Shown: positions 8,505 through 16,073 of the stretch, piece by piece
How the letters are laid out: the number at the start of each line of letters is the position of its first letter
Numbering within the stretch: the stretch's first letter is position 1
Assembly: GCA_964585545.1 (NCBI GenBank)
Contig: CAZPDT010000008.1
Coordinates: 1-64,000, forward strand
From: Brumimicrobium sp964585545
GTDB lineage: Bacteria; Bacteroidota; Bacteroidia; Flavobacteriales_D; Crocinitomicaceae
Length of the DNA stretch: 64,000 nt
Reading direction: 5' to 3'
The notes under the pieces: generated by a model
What the model was told of the DNA's origin: nothing
What the model saw: the letters and a program-made list of their open reading frames with translations, nothing else
Database searches by the model: none
Translations under genes and position numbers: made by a program

Positions 8505-9332
8505 TTAAAAAACTGTAAATAAAATTCGAATTCCTACAATAGCGAGAGAAACAGACAAGACTTTTACAATAAAATTCCCTTTTACTTTTCTGGATAAATT
8601 GGCGCCAAGAAAAGCACCAAAAGTAACTCCAATAGACAATGCTCCTATCATTCTTAAGACAAAAGGATCATTGTAACTCCCTTCAAAGATGTGAACAATA
8701 ACACTCACCGAAGACATGATGGCCAAAATAAAGTGAGAGGTTGCTGTGGCAATATGAACAGGAAAATTCAACCACTCTATCATCGCTGGCACATGAATAA
8801 TTCCTCCACCAATGCCAAGCAATGGAGAGAAAAAACCTACAATTAAACTGATAAATACACCCAATTTTAAATTGTATGAATATCTATGAACTTCCCCATA
8901 AAGATCCGTTAATGTCTGTTGAAAATCACCTGGACGATCTGTATTTGTATGATTTAATTTTTTCTTTCCACCGTTAAAAAATAAGAGCAGTGAAAGTGCA
9001 ATTAAAATAATTCCAAAAATGATATTAAAAACCGCTTTAGTGAAATATTGATTTACCCAGACACCTAAAATAGAACCTGGAACTGTAGCAATTGCAAATA
9101 TAATTCCTGCTTTATAATCAATCCGTTTGGAACGCATATAGGAGATGGAACCCATCGTTGCATTAATCGCTACTATCGCCATAGAAATCGCAGTGATGTG
9201 TTCAGGACTCATGTCTGGATATAACAATATTAACACAGGTACCATTATAAAACCACCACCTGCACCAATGAGTGTTCCTAATGTACCTACTCCTAAACCC
9301 AACAAGATTAGAAGGAAAAAGCTTTCAGACAT
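8505..9332 (-). CDS. Sulfite exporter TauE/SafE family permease
   Basis: 275-residue inner-membrane protein with about eight hydrophobic segments arranged in two halves. Each half carries the family glycine-rich signature: LGTLIGAGGGFIMVPVLIL near residue 20-38 and PLLGIGGGIIHVPAM near 172-186. Members export or import sulfur-containing or organic anions; the substrate here is unknown. A 14-base T run lies in its leader, between the -7 box and the start codon. Confidence 0.88.
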   Translation of the reverse strand: MSESFFLLILLGLGVGTLGTLIGAGGGFIMVPVLILLYPDMSPEHITAISMAIVAINATMGSISYMRSKRIDYKAGIIFAIATVPGSILGVWVNQYFTKAVFNIIFGIILIALSLLLFFNGGKKKLNHTNTDRPGDFQQTLTDLYGEVHRYSYNLKLGVFISLIVGFFSPLLGIGGGIIHVPAMIEWLNFPVHIATATSHFILAIMSSVSVIVHIFEGSYNDPFVLRMIGALSIGVTFGAFLGANLSRKVKGNFIVKVLSVSLAIVGIRILFTVF

Positions 9333-9373
9333 ATATTCTTAATTATTTTTTTTTTTTTTGAATTTGTTGTGGA

Positions 9374-9381
9374 CAAAAGTA
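9374..9381 (-). promoter_or_regulatory. -7 box of the TauE-like gene
   Basis: TACTTTTG on the minus strand fits TAnnTTTG, about 42 bases before the ATG at 9332. The leader between them holds a 14-T homopolymer at 9346-9359 (plus-strand reading). Confidence 0.45.
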
Positions 9382-9390
9382 ATGAAAATG

Positions 9391-9450
9391 ATTTTAGATG
9401 GGAGAAAGGAGATTTTAGAAGGTAGATTTTAGATGGTAGATGGTGGATGA
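9391..9450. repeat. TTTTAGAT-type intergenic repeat, copy 2
   Basis: Degenerate GATTTTAGATGGGAGA, GGTAGATTTTAGATGG and similar units in the divergent region between the TauE-like gene and lpd. Confidence 0.6.
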
Positions 9451-9531
9451 TGAAAAATAGAGGAACAATAGTAGTAGATAACACATAATTCATTAATTTC
9501 GCAGTGAGAAAATAGAAAATTACAAAAAGAT

Positions 9532-10923
9532 ATGAATTACGATATTATTGTTTTAGGAAGTGGTCCGGGTGGATATGTGGCTGCAATACGTGCCTCACAA
9601 TTGGGTTTAAAGGTGGCTATAATTGAAAAGGAGTCGCTTGGTGGAATTTGTCTTAATTGGGGCTGTATTCCTACAAAAGCATTGCTAAAAAGTGCCAATG
9701 TCTTTGACTATTTAAATCATTCTGAAGATTATGGAATAACTGTAAAAGATGTTAAAGCAGACTTTGGAGGAATCGTAAAAAGAAGTCGTGATGTTGCTGA
9801 AGGTATGAGCAAGGGAGTTCAATTTTTGATGAAAAAGAATAAAATTGATGTCATCAATGGTACAGGAAAACTTTTAACGGGAAAAAAGGTTGAAGTCACT
9901 GATGACAAGGATCAAAAGAAGACGTATAGTGCTGCTAAAGGGATTGTTATTGCTACAGGAGCACATTCTCGTGAATTGCCGAATCTAAAACAAGATGGTA
10001 AAAATATTATTGGATATCGTGAAGCCATGAGTCTTAAAAAACAACCCAAAAAGATGGTCGTTGTTGGCTCTGGTGCTATTGGAATTGAGTTTGCTTATTT
10101 TTATAATGCTTTAGGAACTGATGTAACAGTAGTTGAGTTTCAAGATCGAATTGTACCTGTTGAAGACAAAGACGTTTCCAAAGAATTAGAGAAAACATTG
10201 AAAAAACAGGGCATTAAAATCATGACAAAGTCTTCTGTTGAAAATGTCGATGTTAAGGCAGGAAAGTGCAAGGTCACTATTAAAACAAAAAAGGGAGAAG
10301 AGCATGCAGAATGTGATGTTGTTCTTTCAGCAGTTGGAATTGAAGCAAACATTAAAGGTATTGGACTTGAGGATGTTGGAATAGCTACAGATAAAGGTAA
10401 AATTCTTGTTAATGATTATTATCAGACCAATATTCCCGGATATTATGCGATTGGAGATTGTGTCCCAGGACAAGCCCTAGCTCATGTTGCCAGTGCCGAA
10501 GGCATCGTGTGTGTGGAGAAAATTGCAGGAGAAAATCCTCAACCAATAGATTACAACAATATTCCTGGATGTACCTACGCTACACCAGAAATAGCTTCTG
10601 TAGGTTACACCGAAGAACAAGCAAAAGAAGAAGGCTATGATTTAAAAATTGGAAAATTTCCATTTTCTGCGTCTGGAAAAGCCAGCGCTGCCGGAGCCAA
10701 AGAAGGTTTTGTTAAATTAATTTTTGATGCAAAGTACGGAGAGCTTCTTGGTGGACACATGATTGGTTTTAACGTAACTGAAATGATTGCTGAACTTGTG
10801 CATGCAAGAAAATTAGAAACAACAGGGGAAGAAATTATCAAGACAGTTCATCCACATCCTACGATGTCTGAAGCTGTTATGGAAGCTGCAGCAGCAGCGT
10901 ATGATGAAGTAATTCATTTGTAG
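9532..10923 (+). CDS. lpd: Dihydrolipoyl dehydrogenase (E3)
   Basis: Flavoprotein that reoxidises dihydrolipoamide in the pyruvate, 2-oxoglutarate or branched-chain dehydrogenase complexes and the glycine cleavage system, making NADH. 463 residues, full length. Visible: FAD-binding GSGPGG (9-14), the redox-active disulfide C40/C45 in GGICLNWGCIPTK, NAD-binding GSGAIGIEF (about 179-187), FAD-binding YAIGDC (about 303-308) and the catalytic His-Glu region HPHPTMSEA near the C-terminus. No E1/E2 genes are adjacent, so it is probably a shared E3. Transcribed towards the Nramp gene, with a strong terminator between. Confidence 0.97.
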   Translation: MNYDIIVLGSGPGGYVAAIRASQLGLKVAIIEKESLGGICLNWGCIPTKALLKSANVFDYLNHSEDYGITVKDVKADFGGIVKRSRDVAEGMSKGVQFLMKKNKIDVINGTGKLLTGKKVEVTDDKDQKKTYSAAKGIVIATGAHSRELPNLKQDGKNIIGYREAMSLKKQPKKMVVVGSGAIGIEFAYFYNALGTDVTVVEFQDRIVPVEDKDVSKELEKTLKKQGIKIMTKSSVENVDVKAGKCKVTIKTKKGEEHAECDVVLSAVGIEANIKGIGLEDVGIATDKGKILVNDYYQTNIPGYYAIGDCVPGQALAHVASAEGIVCVEKIAGENPQPIDYNNIPGCTYATPEIASVGYTEEQAKEEGYDLKIGKFPFSASGKASAAGAKEGFVKLIFDAKYGELLGGHMIGFNVTEMIAELVHARKLETTGEEIIKTVHPHPTMSEAVMEAAAAAYDEVIHL

Positions 10924-10939
10924 AAATATTTTTGCAATT

Positions 10940-10977
10940 GGGGCGTTTTGTAAAATGTATGTATTACAAAACTCCCC
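10940..10977. terminator. Bidirectional terminator between lpd and the Nramp gene
   Basis: A 14-bp stem GGGGCGTTTTGTAA / TTACAAAACTCCCC with one mismatch and a 10-base loop lies between two convergent genes. Its right end touches the Nramp-UspA stop codon. Confidence 0.7.
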
Positions 10978-12845
10978 TATTGTGCAATCAAAACAGGTAT
11001 GTCTACTTCATGTCTTACTTTATTTACCGTTTCACCATATATAAAGTCACCAAAACCTTTGTGTCCATGACTTCCCATAATCAATAAATCAGCTTTACTT
11101 TCTTTACAGATTCTTACTATTTCAATATTTCGGCGGCGAAACCCTGTTATTGCTCGTCCTTTATAGCCGCGATTAACAAGCATTTCTAAATATTTATTAA
11201 TCTTCTTCTCATCCTTTCGTGTTTCAAAATCTTCGGCCAGTTCCCCCATTAATTTTGGTGGTACACTTTCAGTAATGTGAATAAGAACAAATTGAGTATC
11301 TTTCTCAGCCATTTTAAGTGCATATTGAAATACTTTCTCATCCGAAGAAGAAAAATCTACAGCCAAAGCAATCGTTTTAAAAGCTTTCGCAGGCAATTGA
11401 GGCAGTTCCTTTATGGGATTGTGTATATCAGAAGATGTGTCAGATTTTCCCTTCTTCGTTAACGGATATATAGTGGTGTAAAACAATAACAGCACAAGTC
11501 CAATGATAACTGTAACAATCAATCCGTCAATCCACCAACTATCAGAATCGTTCATCCAAAGGACGGTTTCTTCATAAACTAATTTTATATTGAGTCCAAC
11601 AATTACAACTACTATTAACCAAGAAATTATTTTAAGCCATTTTTTCAATGCAAAAACACCCATTTTTTTCTTCTCACTTACAAAATGAATCAGTGGAATT
11701 ATTGCAAAAGCAAGCTGCATACTCAATAACACCTGACTAAATATCAATAAGTTATTAACTTGTCCTTCTCCTGAAATCAAAATAATTATGACTGCGGGAA
11801 GAATGGCCAACAAACGGGTAATAATTCTCCGAAGAACTGGACTTATTCTCAATTTTAAGTAACCTTCCATAACAATTTGTCCTGCTAAAGTCCCTGTAAT
11901 TGTAGAGCTTTGTCCTGCTGCCACTAATGCAATACCAAATAAAATTGGGGCAATTTTGGAGCCCAAAAGAGGTTCTAATAGTGCATAAGCATCTTTCAAC
12001 TCTAAACTGCCCGAAATACCTGAATTAAAAAACACAGCAGCTGCTAAGATTAATATTGCCGCATTAACGAAAAAAGCAATATTTAACGCTATTGTAGAAT
12101 CCAAAAGATTGTATTTTATCGCTTTTCTTATCGACTTTTCATCCGTTTTAATATTTCGTGTTTGAACAAGTGCAGAATGTAAATATAAATTATGAGGCAT
12201 TACAGTAGCACCAATGATACCAATTGAAATATAGAGCGCTGTAGAATCAGGCATAGAAGGAATAAAACCTCGTGCAATTCCACCCAAATCAGGTTGAGCA
12301 AAAAACAATTCAACGACAAAACAACCGCTGATGATAACAATTAAACCTAGAATGAAGGCTTCGACCTTTCGCATACCTAGTTTCTGCAACCACATTAATA
12401 GTAAAGTATCAAAAAAAGAGATGACTACCCCCCAAAGCAAAGGAATATCGAATAACAATTGTAAACCAATTGCCATTCCTAAAACTTCAGCTAAATCAGT
12501 TGCAGCAATTGCAATTTCAGCCAATATGTACAAGATGAAGTTTACAAATCTAGGGTACTTTTCTCGACTGCATTGTGCTAAATCCTTTCTTCTGACAACG
12601 CCCAATCGTGCACTGAGCGATTGCAAAAGAATAGCTACAATATTACTCATGAGCATTACCCAAATTAAGGCATACCCATATCGACTACCTCCCTCTAGTC
12701 CAGTTACCCAGTTCCCCGGATCCATATAGCCTACACTAACGAGATAGGCAGGTCCAAAAAAAGCAAATAAGCGTTTCCATCTGGAACCTTTTTTATGAAC
12801 ATTTACGGACTTGTTTACATCCGATAACGATGTATACTCTTCCAT
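10977..12845 (-). CDS. Nramp-family divalent metal transporter fused to a universal stress (UspA) domain
   Basis: 622 residues. Residues 1-455 form an Nramp (MntH-like) proton-coupled Mn2+/Fe2+ importer with 11-12 membrane helices; the metal-binding motifs DPGN (42-45) and MPHNLYLHS (from 216) are intact. After a charged linker, residues from about 485 form a cytoplasmic UspA domain with the ATP-type signature GSHGHKGFGDFIYGETVNKV. E. coli MntH is about 412 residues, so the fusion adds a nucleotide-binding domain that may tie uptake to energy or stress state (inference). The start MEEYTSLSDV lies just after a -7 box and an inverted repeat that could be a metal-regulator operator. Confidence 0.93.
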   Translation of the reverse strand: MEEYTSLSDVNKSVNVHKKGSRWKRLFAFFGPAYLVSVGYMDPGNWVTGLEGGSRYGYALIWVMLMSNIVAILLQSLSARLGVVRRKDLAQCSREKYPRFVNFILYILAEIAIAATDLAEVLGMAIGLQLLFDIPLLWGVVISFFDTLLLMWLQKLGMRKVEAFILGLIVIISGCFVVELFFAQPDLGGIARGFIPSMPDSTALYISIGIIGATVMPHNLYLHSALVQTRNIKTDEKSIRKAIKYNLLDSTIALNIAFFVNAAILILAAAVFFNSGISGSLELKDAYALLEPLLGSKIAPILFGIALVAAGQSSTITGTLAGQIVMEGYLKLRISPVLRRIITRLLAILPAVIIILISGEGQVNNLLIFSQVLLSMQLAFAIIPLIHFVSEKKKMGVFALKKWLKIISWLIVVVIVGLNIKLVYEETVLWMNDSDSWWIDGLIVTVIIGLVLLLFYTTIYPLTKKGKSDTSSDIHNPIKELPQLPAKAFKTIALAVDFSSSDEKVFQYALKMAEKDTQFVLIHITESVPPKLMGELAEDFETRKDEKKINKYLEMLVNRGYKGRAITGFRRRNIEIVRICKESKADLLIMGSHGHKGFGDFIYGETVNKVRHEVDIPVLIAQ

Positions 12846-12861
12846 AGAGTTTTATTTTAGA

Positions 12862-12901
12862 CAAAACTAATTATTTATTTACTACATGCTTAATAAATAA
12901 T
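12862..12901 (-). promoter_or_regulatory. Nramp promoter with a candidate operator
   Basis: TAGTTTTG at 12862-12869 (minus strand) fits TAnnTTTG. Immediately upstream of it, where RNA polymerase would contact the -33 region, is a perfect 10-bp inverted repeat ATTATTTATT / AATAAATAAT (12870-12879 and 12892-12901, 12-base centre). MntR/DtxR- or Fur-type metal regulators bind AT-rich palindromes in such places, but the region is so AT-rich that chance is possible. Confidence 0.4.
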
Positions 12902-13103
12902 CATTTTTTTTAAATTTTATTTTATCTAAATTTACTAAACAATTGATTAACAGCTTTATAAGTTAATGTATTTATTGCGTTTAGGACTTTATATAACAGC
13001 AGAGTCATTTTATTATGGATTCTTTAGGTTAGGAGAACAAATAAATTTTCTAAACAAATCTCGAATAAAATAATTAAGGTTTTATTGGGCGCATAAAAAC
13101 AAA

Positions 13104-13133
13104 TTTATTCAAGATGAATACATCTTGAATAAA
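13104..13133. repeat. Perfect 13-bp inverted repeat upstream of tRNA-Pro
   Basis: TTTATTCAAGATG (13104-13116) and CATCTTGAATAAA (13121-13133), separated by AATA, end 9 bases before the tRNA-Pro -7 box. It could be an operator or part of a mobile palindrome; no T-run follows to make it a good terminator. Confidence 0.65.
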
Positions 13134-13142
13134 ATAAAATGA

Positions 13143-13150
13143 TATATTTG
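13143..13150 (+). promoter_or_regulatory. -7 box of tRNA-Pro
   Basis: TATATTTG fits TAnnTTTG and lies 12 bases before the mature tRNA 5' end. A TTG at 13125-13127 gives only a 15-base spacer, so the -33 element is uncertain. Confidence 0.6.
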
Positions 13151-13162
13151 CCCGTCTATTAT

Positions 13163-13237
13163 CGGGATGTAGCTTAGTCCGGTTAAAGTGCTCGTCTGGG
13201 GGGCGAGAGATCGGAGGTTCGAATCCTCTCATCCCGA
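13163..13237 (+). tRNA. tRNA-Pro (anticodon GGG)
   Basis: A cloverleaf can be drawn: acceptor stem CGGGATG / CATCCCG with discriminator A, anticodon stem CTCGT / GCGAG with 7-base loop CTGGGGG (anticodon GGG at 13198-13200), and T arm with GGTTCGAATCC. CCA is not encoded. It is transcribed alone and followed by a large palindromic hairpin. Confidence 0.95.
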
Positions 13238-13270
13238 CATCAAATAAAAATTATTGCCGGAGGCAACAAT

Positions 13271-13327
13271 AAACCCCTCTATAAAATGTCTGAAATTTTT
13301 CATTTCAAGGATTTTATAGAGGGGTTT
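13271..13327 (+). terminator. Long hairpin downstream of tRNA-Pro
   Basis: A perfect 17-bp stem AAACCCCTCTATAAAAT / ATTTTATAGAGGGGTTT encloses a second small stem GAAAT / ATTTC. It lies about 34 bases after the tRNA and could end its transcript. Its right part belongs to a 126-bp tandem repeat. A smaller TTGCC-GGA-GGCAA hairpin precedes it. Confidence 0.55.
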
Positions 13328-13614
13328 ATTGTANNNNNNNNNNNNNNNNNNNNNNNNNNNNNNNNNNNNNNNNNNNNNNNNNNNNNNNNNNNNNNNNNNN
13401 NNNNNNNNNNNNNNNNNNNNNNNNNNNNNNNNNACAATTTTTATTGATGTCATCACCCAAAAACGGATCATGAAATAATCCTCTCTTGCTATAAAATGTC
13501 TGAAATTTTTCATTTCAAGGATTTTATAGAGGGGTTTATTGTACGTACGCAGTACGGGAACAATTTTTATTGATGTCATCACCCAAAAACGGATCATGAA
13601 ATAATCCTCTCTTG
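13279..13614. repeat. 126-bp palindrome-bearing tandem repeat, with an assembly gap
   Basis: A unit starting CTATAAAATGTCTG and ending AATCCTCTCTTG is complete at 13489-13614. A preceding copy is split by the gap: 13279-13333 and 13434-13488. Where both are visible the copies look identical. Filling the gap with the 16 bases CGTACGCAGTACGGGA found in the complete copy would give an exact 126-bp period. Each unit contains a CTATAAAAT / ATTTTATAG hairpin and a small CGTAC-GCA-GTACG hairpin. The frame translated through it is repeat sequence, not a gene. Confidence 0.85.
13334..13433. other. Assembly gap of 100 N
   Basis: Exactly 100 N, a conventional placeholder for unknown length, inside the 126-bp tandem repeat. 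The true length is probably 16 bases plus a whole number of 126-bp units. Confidence 0.95.
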
Positions 13615-13642
13615 ATTTTAGATTTTAGATTTTAGATAGTAG
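13613..13642. repeat. TTTTAGAT-type intergenic repeat, copy 3
   Basis: Three consecutive GATTTTA units followed by GATAGTAGATGAT, between the 126-bp repeat and the end of the FKBP gene. Confidence 0.65.
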
Positions 13643-13651
13643 ATGATATTC

Positions 13652-14530
13652 CTATTTTTTCTTAATCACTCTTGCAATCTGAACATCGTAGAATATATCT
13701 TCATTGGGCTTTACATGATCGAGCAAGCCTTTTTTACCATACGCCAATTCTGAAGGAATCTTAATCATTAATCGATCTCCTTCGCGGCCGTACAATAAAG
13801 CTTTTATTAAGCCAGGAACAGCATTGCCTTCTTTCATTTGCAACTTAAAGGTTGTGCCTCGCTTGTAATTATTATCATAGCGTGGTGTACTTTCAGCGCT
13901 TGCCCAATAGTTGAGGTAAACTTCATCTCCCATTTGAATAGAATCTCCTGGTTTTTTATATTCGTCGTACTTCCATATTTGAATGCCATCTATTTTTACT
14001 GTTGGTTCAAATTTCCCTAAAATGCGCATGGAAATAATATTGGCTGAATTTGGGGGAACAACTCCTTTAATTCCTTCTTCCCCACGGGCATATTTTGCAG
14101 GAATAAAAATATCTACATCATCACCAATGTGAAGATGTTCCATAGCAATATCCCAACCTGGTGTTTGCTGATTCCAACCCACTAAAAATGGAATACTTGG
14201 TTTTTTAATCAAATTATTTCCATCGAAAACGGTTCCGTCAAGTAATTTGGCACGGTAATCAATTTTTACCATTTCTCCTTTTTGGATGGCTTCTCCTTTT
14301 CCTTTTTTGAAGTAAGTAATAACAATTCCATTGTCTAACCTCAAAGTGTCACTGGCCTTTTCTGGTGCTTTTTGTTTGCCTTTGGAAAGTGTATCTTTCG
14401 TCCATTCTTGATTCAATAAATGTTCGGTAAGGGTATCTTGACTTTTCTTCCGATCAGAAGTATCTACACCTTGTATATTACAAGAAGATAAAAACATAAA
14501 GAATCCACTTACAATTAATATATTTTTCAT
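13652..14530 (-). CDS. FKBP-type peptidyl-prolyl isomerase, lipoprotein with two FKBP domains
   Basis: About 292 residues from the ATG at 14530; a longer frame from 14560 would overlap the upstream gene and spoil the signal. The N-terminus MKNILIVSGFFMFLSSC is a lipoprotein signal with lipidated cysteine. Two FKBP-like domains follow: about residues 65-180 (KKGEMVKIDYRAKLLDGTVFDG) in part, ending DVDIFIPAKYARGEEG, and about 185-292 (IKIPSELAYGKKG). They would catalyse proline isomerisation in periplasmic or outer-membrane protein folding. Last gene of the seven-gene operon, one base after the GldI-like gene. Confidence 0.88.
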   Translation of the reverse strand: MKNILIVSGFFMFLSSCNIQGVDTSDRKKSQDTLTEHLLNQEWTKDTLSKGKQKAPEKASDTLRLDNGIVITYFKKGKGEAIQKGEMVKIDYRAKLLDGTVFDGNNLIKKPSIPFLVGWNQQTPGWDIAMEHLHIGDDVDIFIPAKYARGEEGIKGVVPPNSANIISMRILGKFEPTVKIDGIQIWKYDEYKKPGDSIQMGDEVYLNYWASAESTPRYDNNYKRGTTFKLQMKEGNAVPGLIKALLYGREGDRLMIKIPSELAYGKKGLLDHVKPNEDIFYDVQIARVIKKK

Positions 14531-14531
14531 T

Positions 14532-15050
14532 CTAATTAATTTTAACCAATTGAATATCAATAACCAACACTTCTAACGGTGGAATCTTATGGAAATCTCC
14601 TAAGAGTCCATGACCGATATGACTTGGCAGAATAAATTTAGCTTTATCTCCTTCAGAAAGGTACTTTATCCCTTCCATAACACCCGACTCAATATCTGCG
14701 TGATCAACTTTAAAGGAACTTAAATCCCCATCCTCTGTTTTGTAAACCTCTGTATCATCAAGCAACCTAATATCAAATTTAACTTTTACTCGGTCTCCTT
14801 CTTTTGCTGTAGGGCCGTCATGATTTTCATAAATCCAATACCTTAATCCTGTACCCGTTTTCGTAACTTTCCAATTTTTTCTGTGGTTTAAATACAAGCG
14901 GATTCTTAGCTCCTCTTCCTCCATAAACCTCTTATTGATTTTCGTTGATTTCTCTTGTGTCCATTGGGGAACAGATACTTGTTTTTCTTTGTTATCCGAA
15001 CAAGAGAATAACATCAAAATTATAAAAGAAGAGATGAGATATTTCAACAT
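14532..15050 (-). CDS. gldI: FKBP-type peptidyl-prolyl isomerase lipoprotein, GldI-like
   Basis: About 172 residues from the ATG at 15050, one base after the DHH phosphoesterase stop. N-terminus MLKYLISSFIILMLFSCSDN is a lipoprotein signal. One FKBP domain follows (GDRVKVKFDIRLLDD...FILPSHIGHGLLGDFHKIPP). GldI in Flavobacterium johnsoniae is a lipoprotein isomerase of this size needed for gliding, and I recall it next to a DHH phosphoesterase gene as here. No other gld gene is in the window, so gliding cannot be inferred. The symbol rests on size, lipoprotein nature and neighbours. Confidence 0.75.
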   Translation of the reverse strand: MLKYLISSFIILMLFSCSDNKEKQVSVPQWTQEKSTKINKRFMEEEELRIRLYLNHRKNWKVTKTGTGLRYWIYENHDGPTAKEGDRVKVKFDIRLLDDTEVYKTEDGDLSSFKVDHADIESGVMEGIKYLSEGDKAKFILPSHIGHGLLGDFHKIPPLEVLVIDIQLVKIN

Positions 15051-15051
15051 A

Positions 15052-16068
15052 CTAATTATCATATTCAGGCAAAACATTCTTTACTTTAGCCACGGCTTCC
15101 TTTAAACTTCCCTCCCATTTTCCTCCAGAAGCATTGGCATGTCCACCACCATTAAAATATTTCCCTGCCATTTCATTAACAGGATTATTGATGCCTTTAG
15201 AACGAAATGAAATCTTAATTATACCATCTTTTTCCATTAATAATATCGATTTGTTTACACCTGTAATAGACAAGCCAACATTGACCAGTCCTTCAGTGTC
15301 TCCTTTTACATAATTGAACCGTTCTAAATCATCCGCAGACAAATAAATCAATGCTGTTTTGCCCGCATCAACAAGCTCCATTTTTTCGTTAATGGCAAAA
15401 CTTCTTAAACGCAACTTATCGAAAGTATTAGTATCAAAAACAGCTTCGTGAATAACATAAGGTTGAACGCCATATTTTATAAGTCGAGCTATTACTTCGT
15501 GGGTGTGTGCTGTAACACTGGGGAAACGAAAAGATCCTGTATCGGTCATGATTCCACAATATAAGGCTTCTCCAATATTTCTATCCAATAATTCGTTATC
15601 TCTCATTGCATCAATAAAATCGGCAATCAATTGAGCTGTAGAACAAGCAGTAGATTCAGAAAAAATCAAATCAAATTCATCTTCATTGGGTTGCAAATGG
15701 TGATCAATCATAATTTTCTTTGCCTTGGCATTCAGCAACATTTCTTTTAAAACTCCAGTTCTAGACATTGTATTAAAATCCAAACAGAAAATAAAATCAG
15801 CTTCTTCTATAAGTGAACGCACCTCTTTTTTATGTTCTTCTGCATTTTTAATTTGTTCTGCACCATTCATCCATTCAAGAAAATAAGGTGCTGGATCGGG
15901 ATGACATATCGTAACATCATGTCCTTTCTTTTTCAAATAATGATATAATCCAACAGAACTGCCTACAGAATCGCCATCTGGAGATTTATGAGCGACAATT
16001 ACACCTTTTTTTGAATGAGAAATGATTTCCTGTACTTTGCCGATCCGTTCTTTGTTAAATGTATCCAT
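15052..16068 (-). CDS. nrnA: DHH-family phosphoesterase (NrnA-like oligoribonuclease / pAp phosphatase)
   Basis: 338 residues, the family's usual length. Metal ligands are visible in KSPDGDSVGSS (29-38) and in DHH (122-124), and the DHHA1 domain carries GGGHANASGG near residue 310. NrnA proteins degrade nanoRNAs and dephosphorylate 3'-phosphoadenosine 5'-phosphate in the cytoplasm. It is in the prmC-ligA-dapA operon, 5 bases after dapA and one base before the GldI-like gene. Some family members hydrolyse cyclic dinucleotides, but those carry extra domains that are absent here. Confidence 0.9.
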   Translation of the reverse strand: MDTFNKERIGKVQEIISHSKKGVIVAHKSPDGDSVGSSVGLYHYLKKKGHDVTICHPDPAPYFLEWMNGAEQIKNAEEHKKEVRSLIEEADFIFCLDFNTMSRTGVLKEMLLNAKAKKIMIDHHLQPNEDEFDLIFSESTACSTAQLIADFIDAMRDNELLDRNIGEALYCGIMTDTGSFRFPSVTAHTHEVIARLIKYGVQPYVIHEAVFDTNTFDKLRLRSFAINEKMELVDAGKTALIYLSADDLERFNYVKGDTEGLVNVGLSITGVNKSILLMEKDGIIKISFRSKGINNPVNEMAGKYFNGGGHANASGGKWEGSLKEAVAKVKNVLPEYDN

Positions 16069-16073
16069 TCTAA

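Larger units (their letters stand above)
12846..13162. other. Intergenic region between the Nramp gene and tRNA-Pro
   Basis: 317 AT-rich bases without a convincing reading frame. It holds the Nramp promoter and inverted repeat on the left and the tRNA-Pro promoter and a perfect 13-bp inverted repeat on the right (separate entries). I see nothing else. Confidence 0.6.

Noticed and set aside
9308..9493. 61-residue minus-strand frame over the TauE promoter
   Set aside because: Runs through poly-T and TTTTAGAT repeats and overlaps the TauE start and -7 box.
13229..13597. 122-residue reading frame through the gap
   Set aside because: It is the translation of the tandem repeat, with N in the middle, and begins inside tRNA-Pro.
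13279..13614. CRISPR array or integron attC sites
   Set aside because: Only two 126-bp units, no spacers, no cas or integrase gene, and no attC core sites; it is a tandem duplication.
13163..13651. tRNA-associated integrated element or prophage
   Set aside because: No integrase, and ordinary operon genes follow within 500 bases.
15052..16068. Cyclic-di-AMP phosphodiesterase (GdpP-type)
   Set aside because: Only DHH and DHHA1 domains are present, with no membrane, PAS or degenerate GGDEF part; the length fits NrnA.
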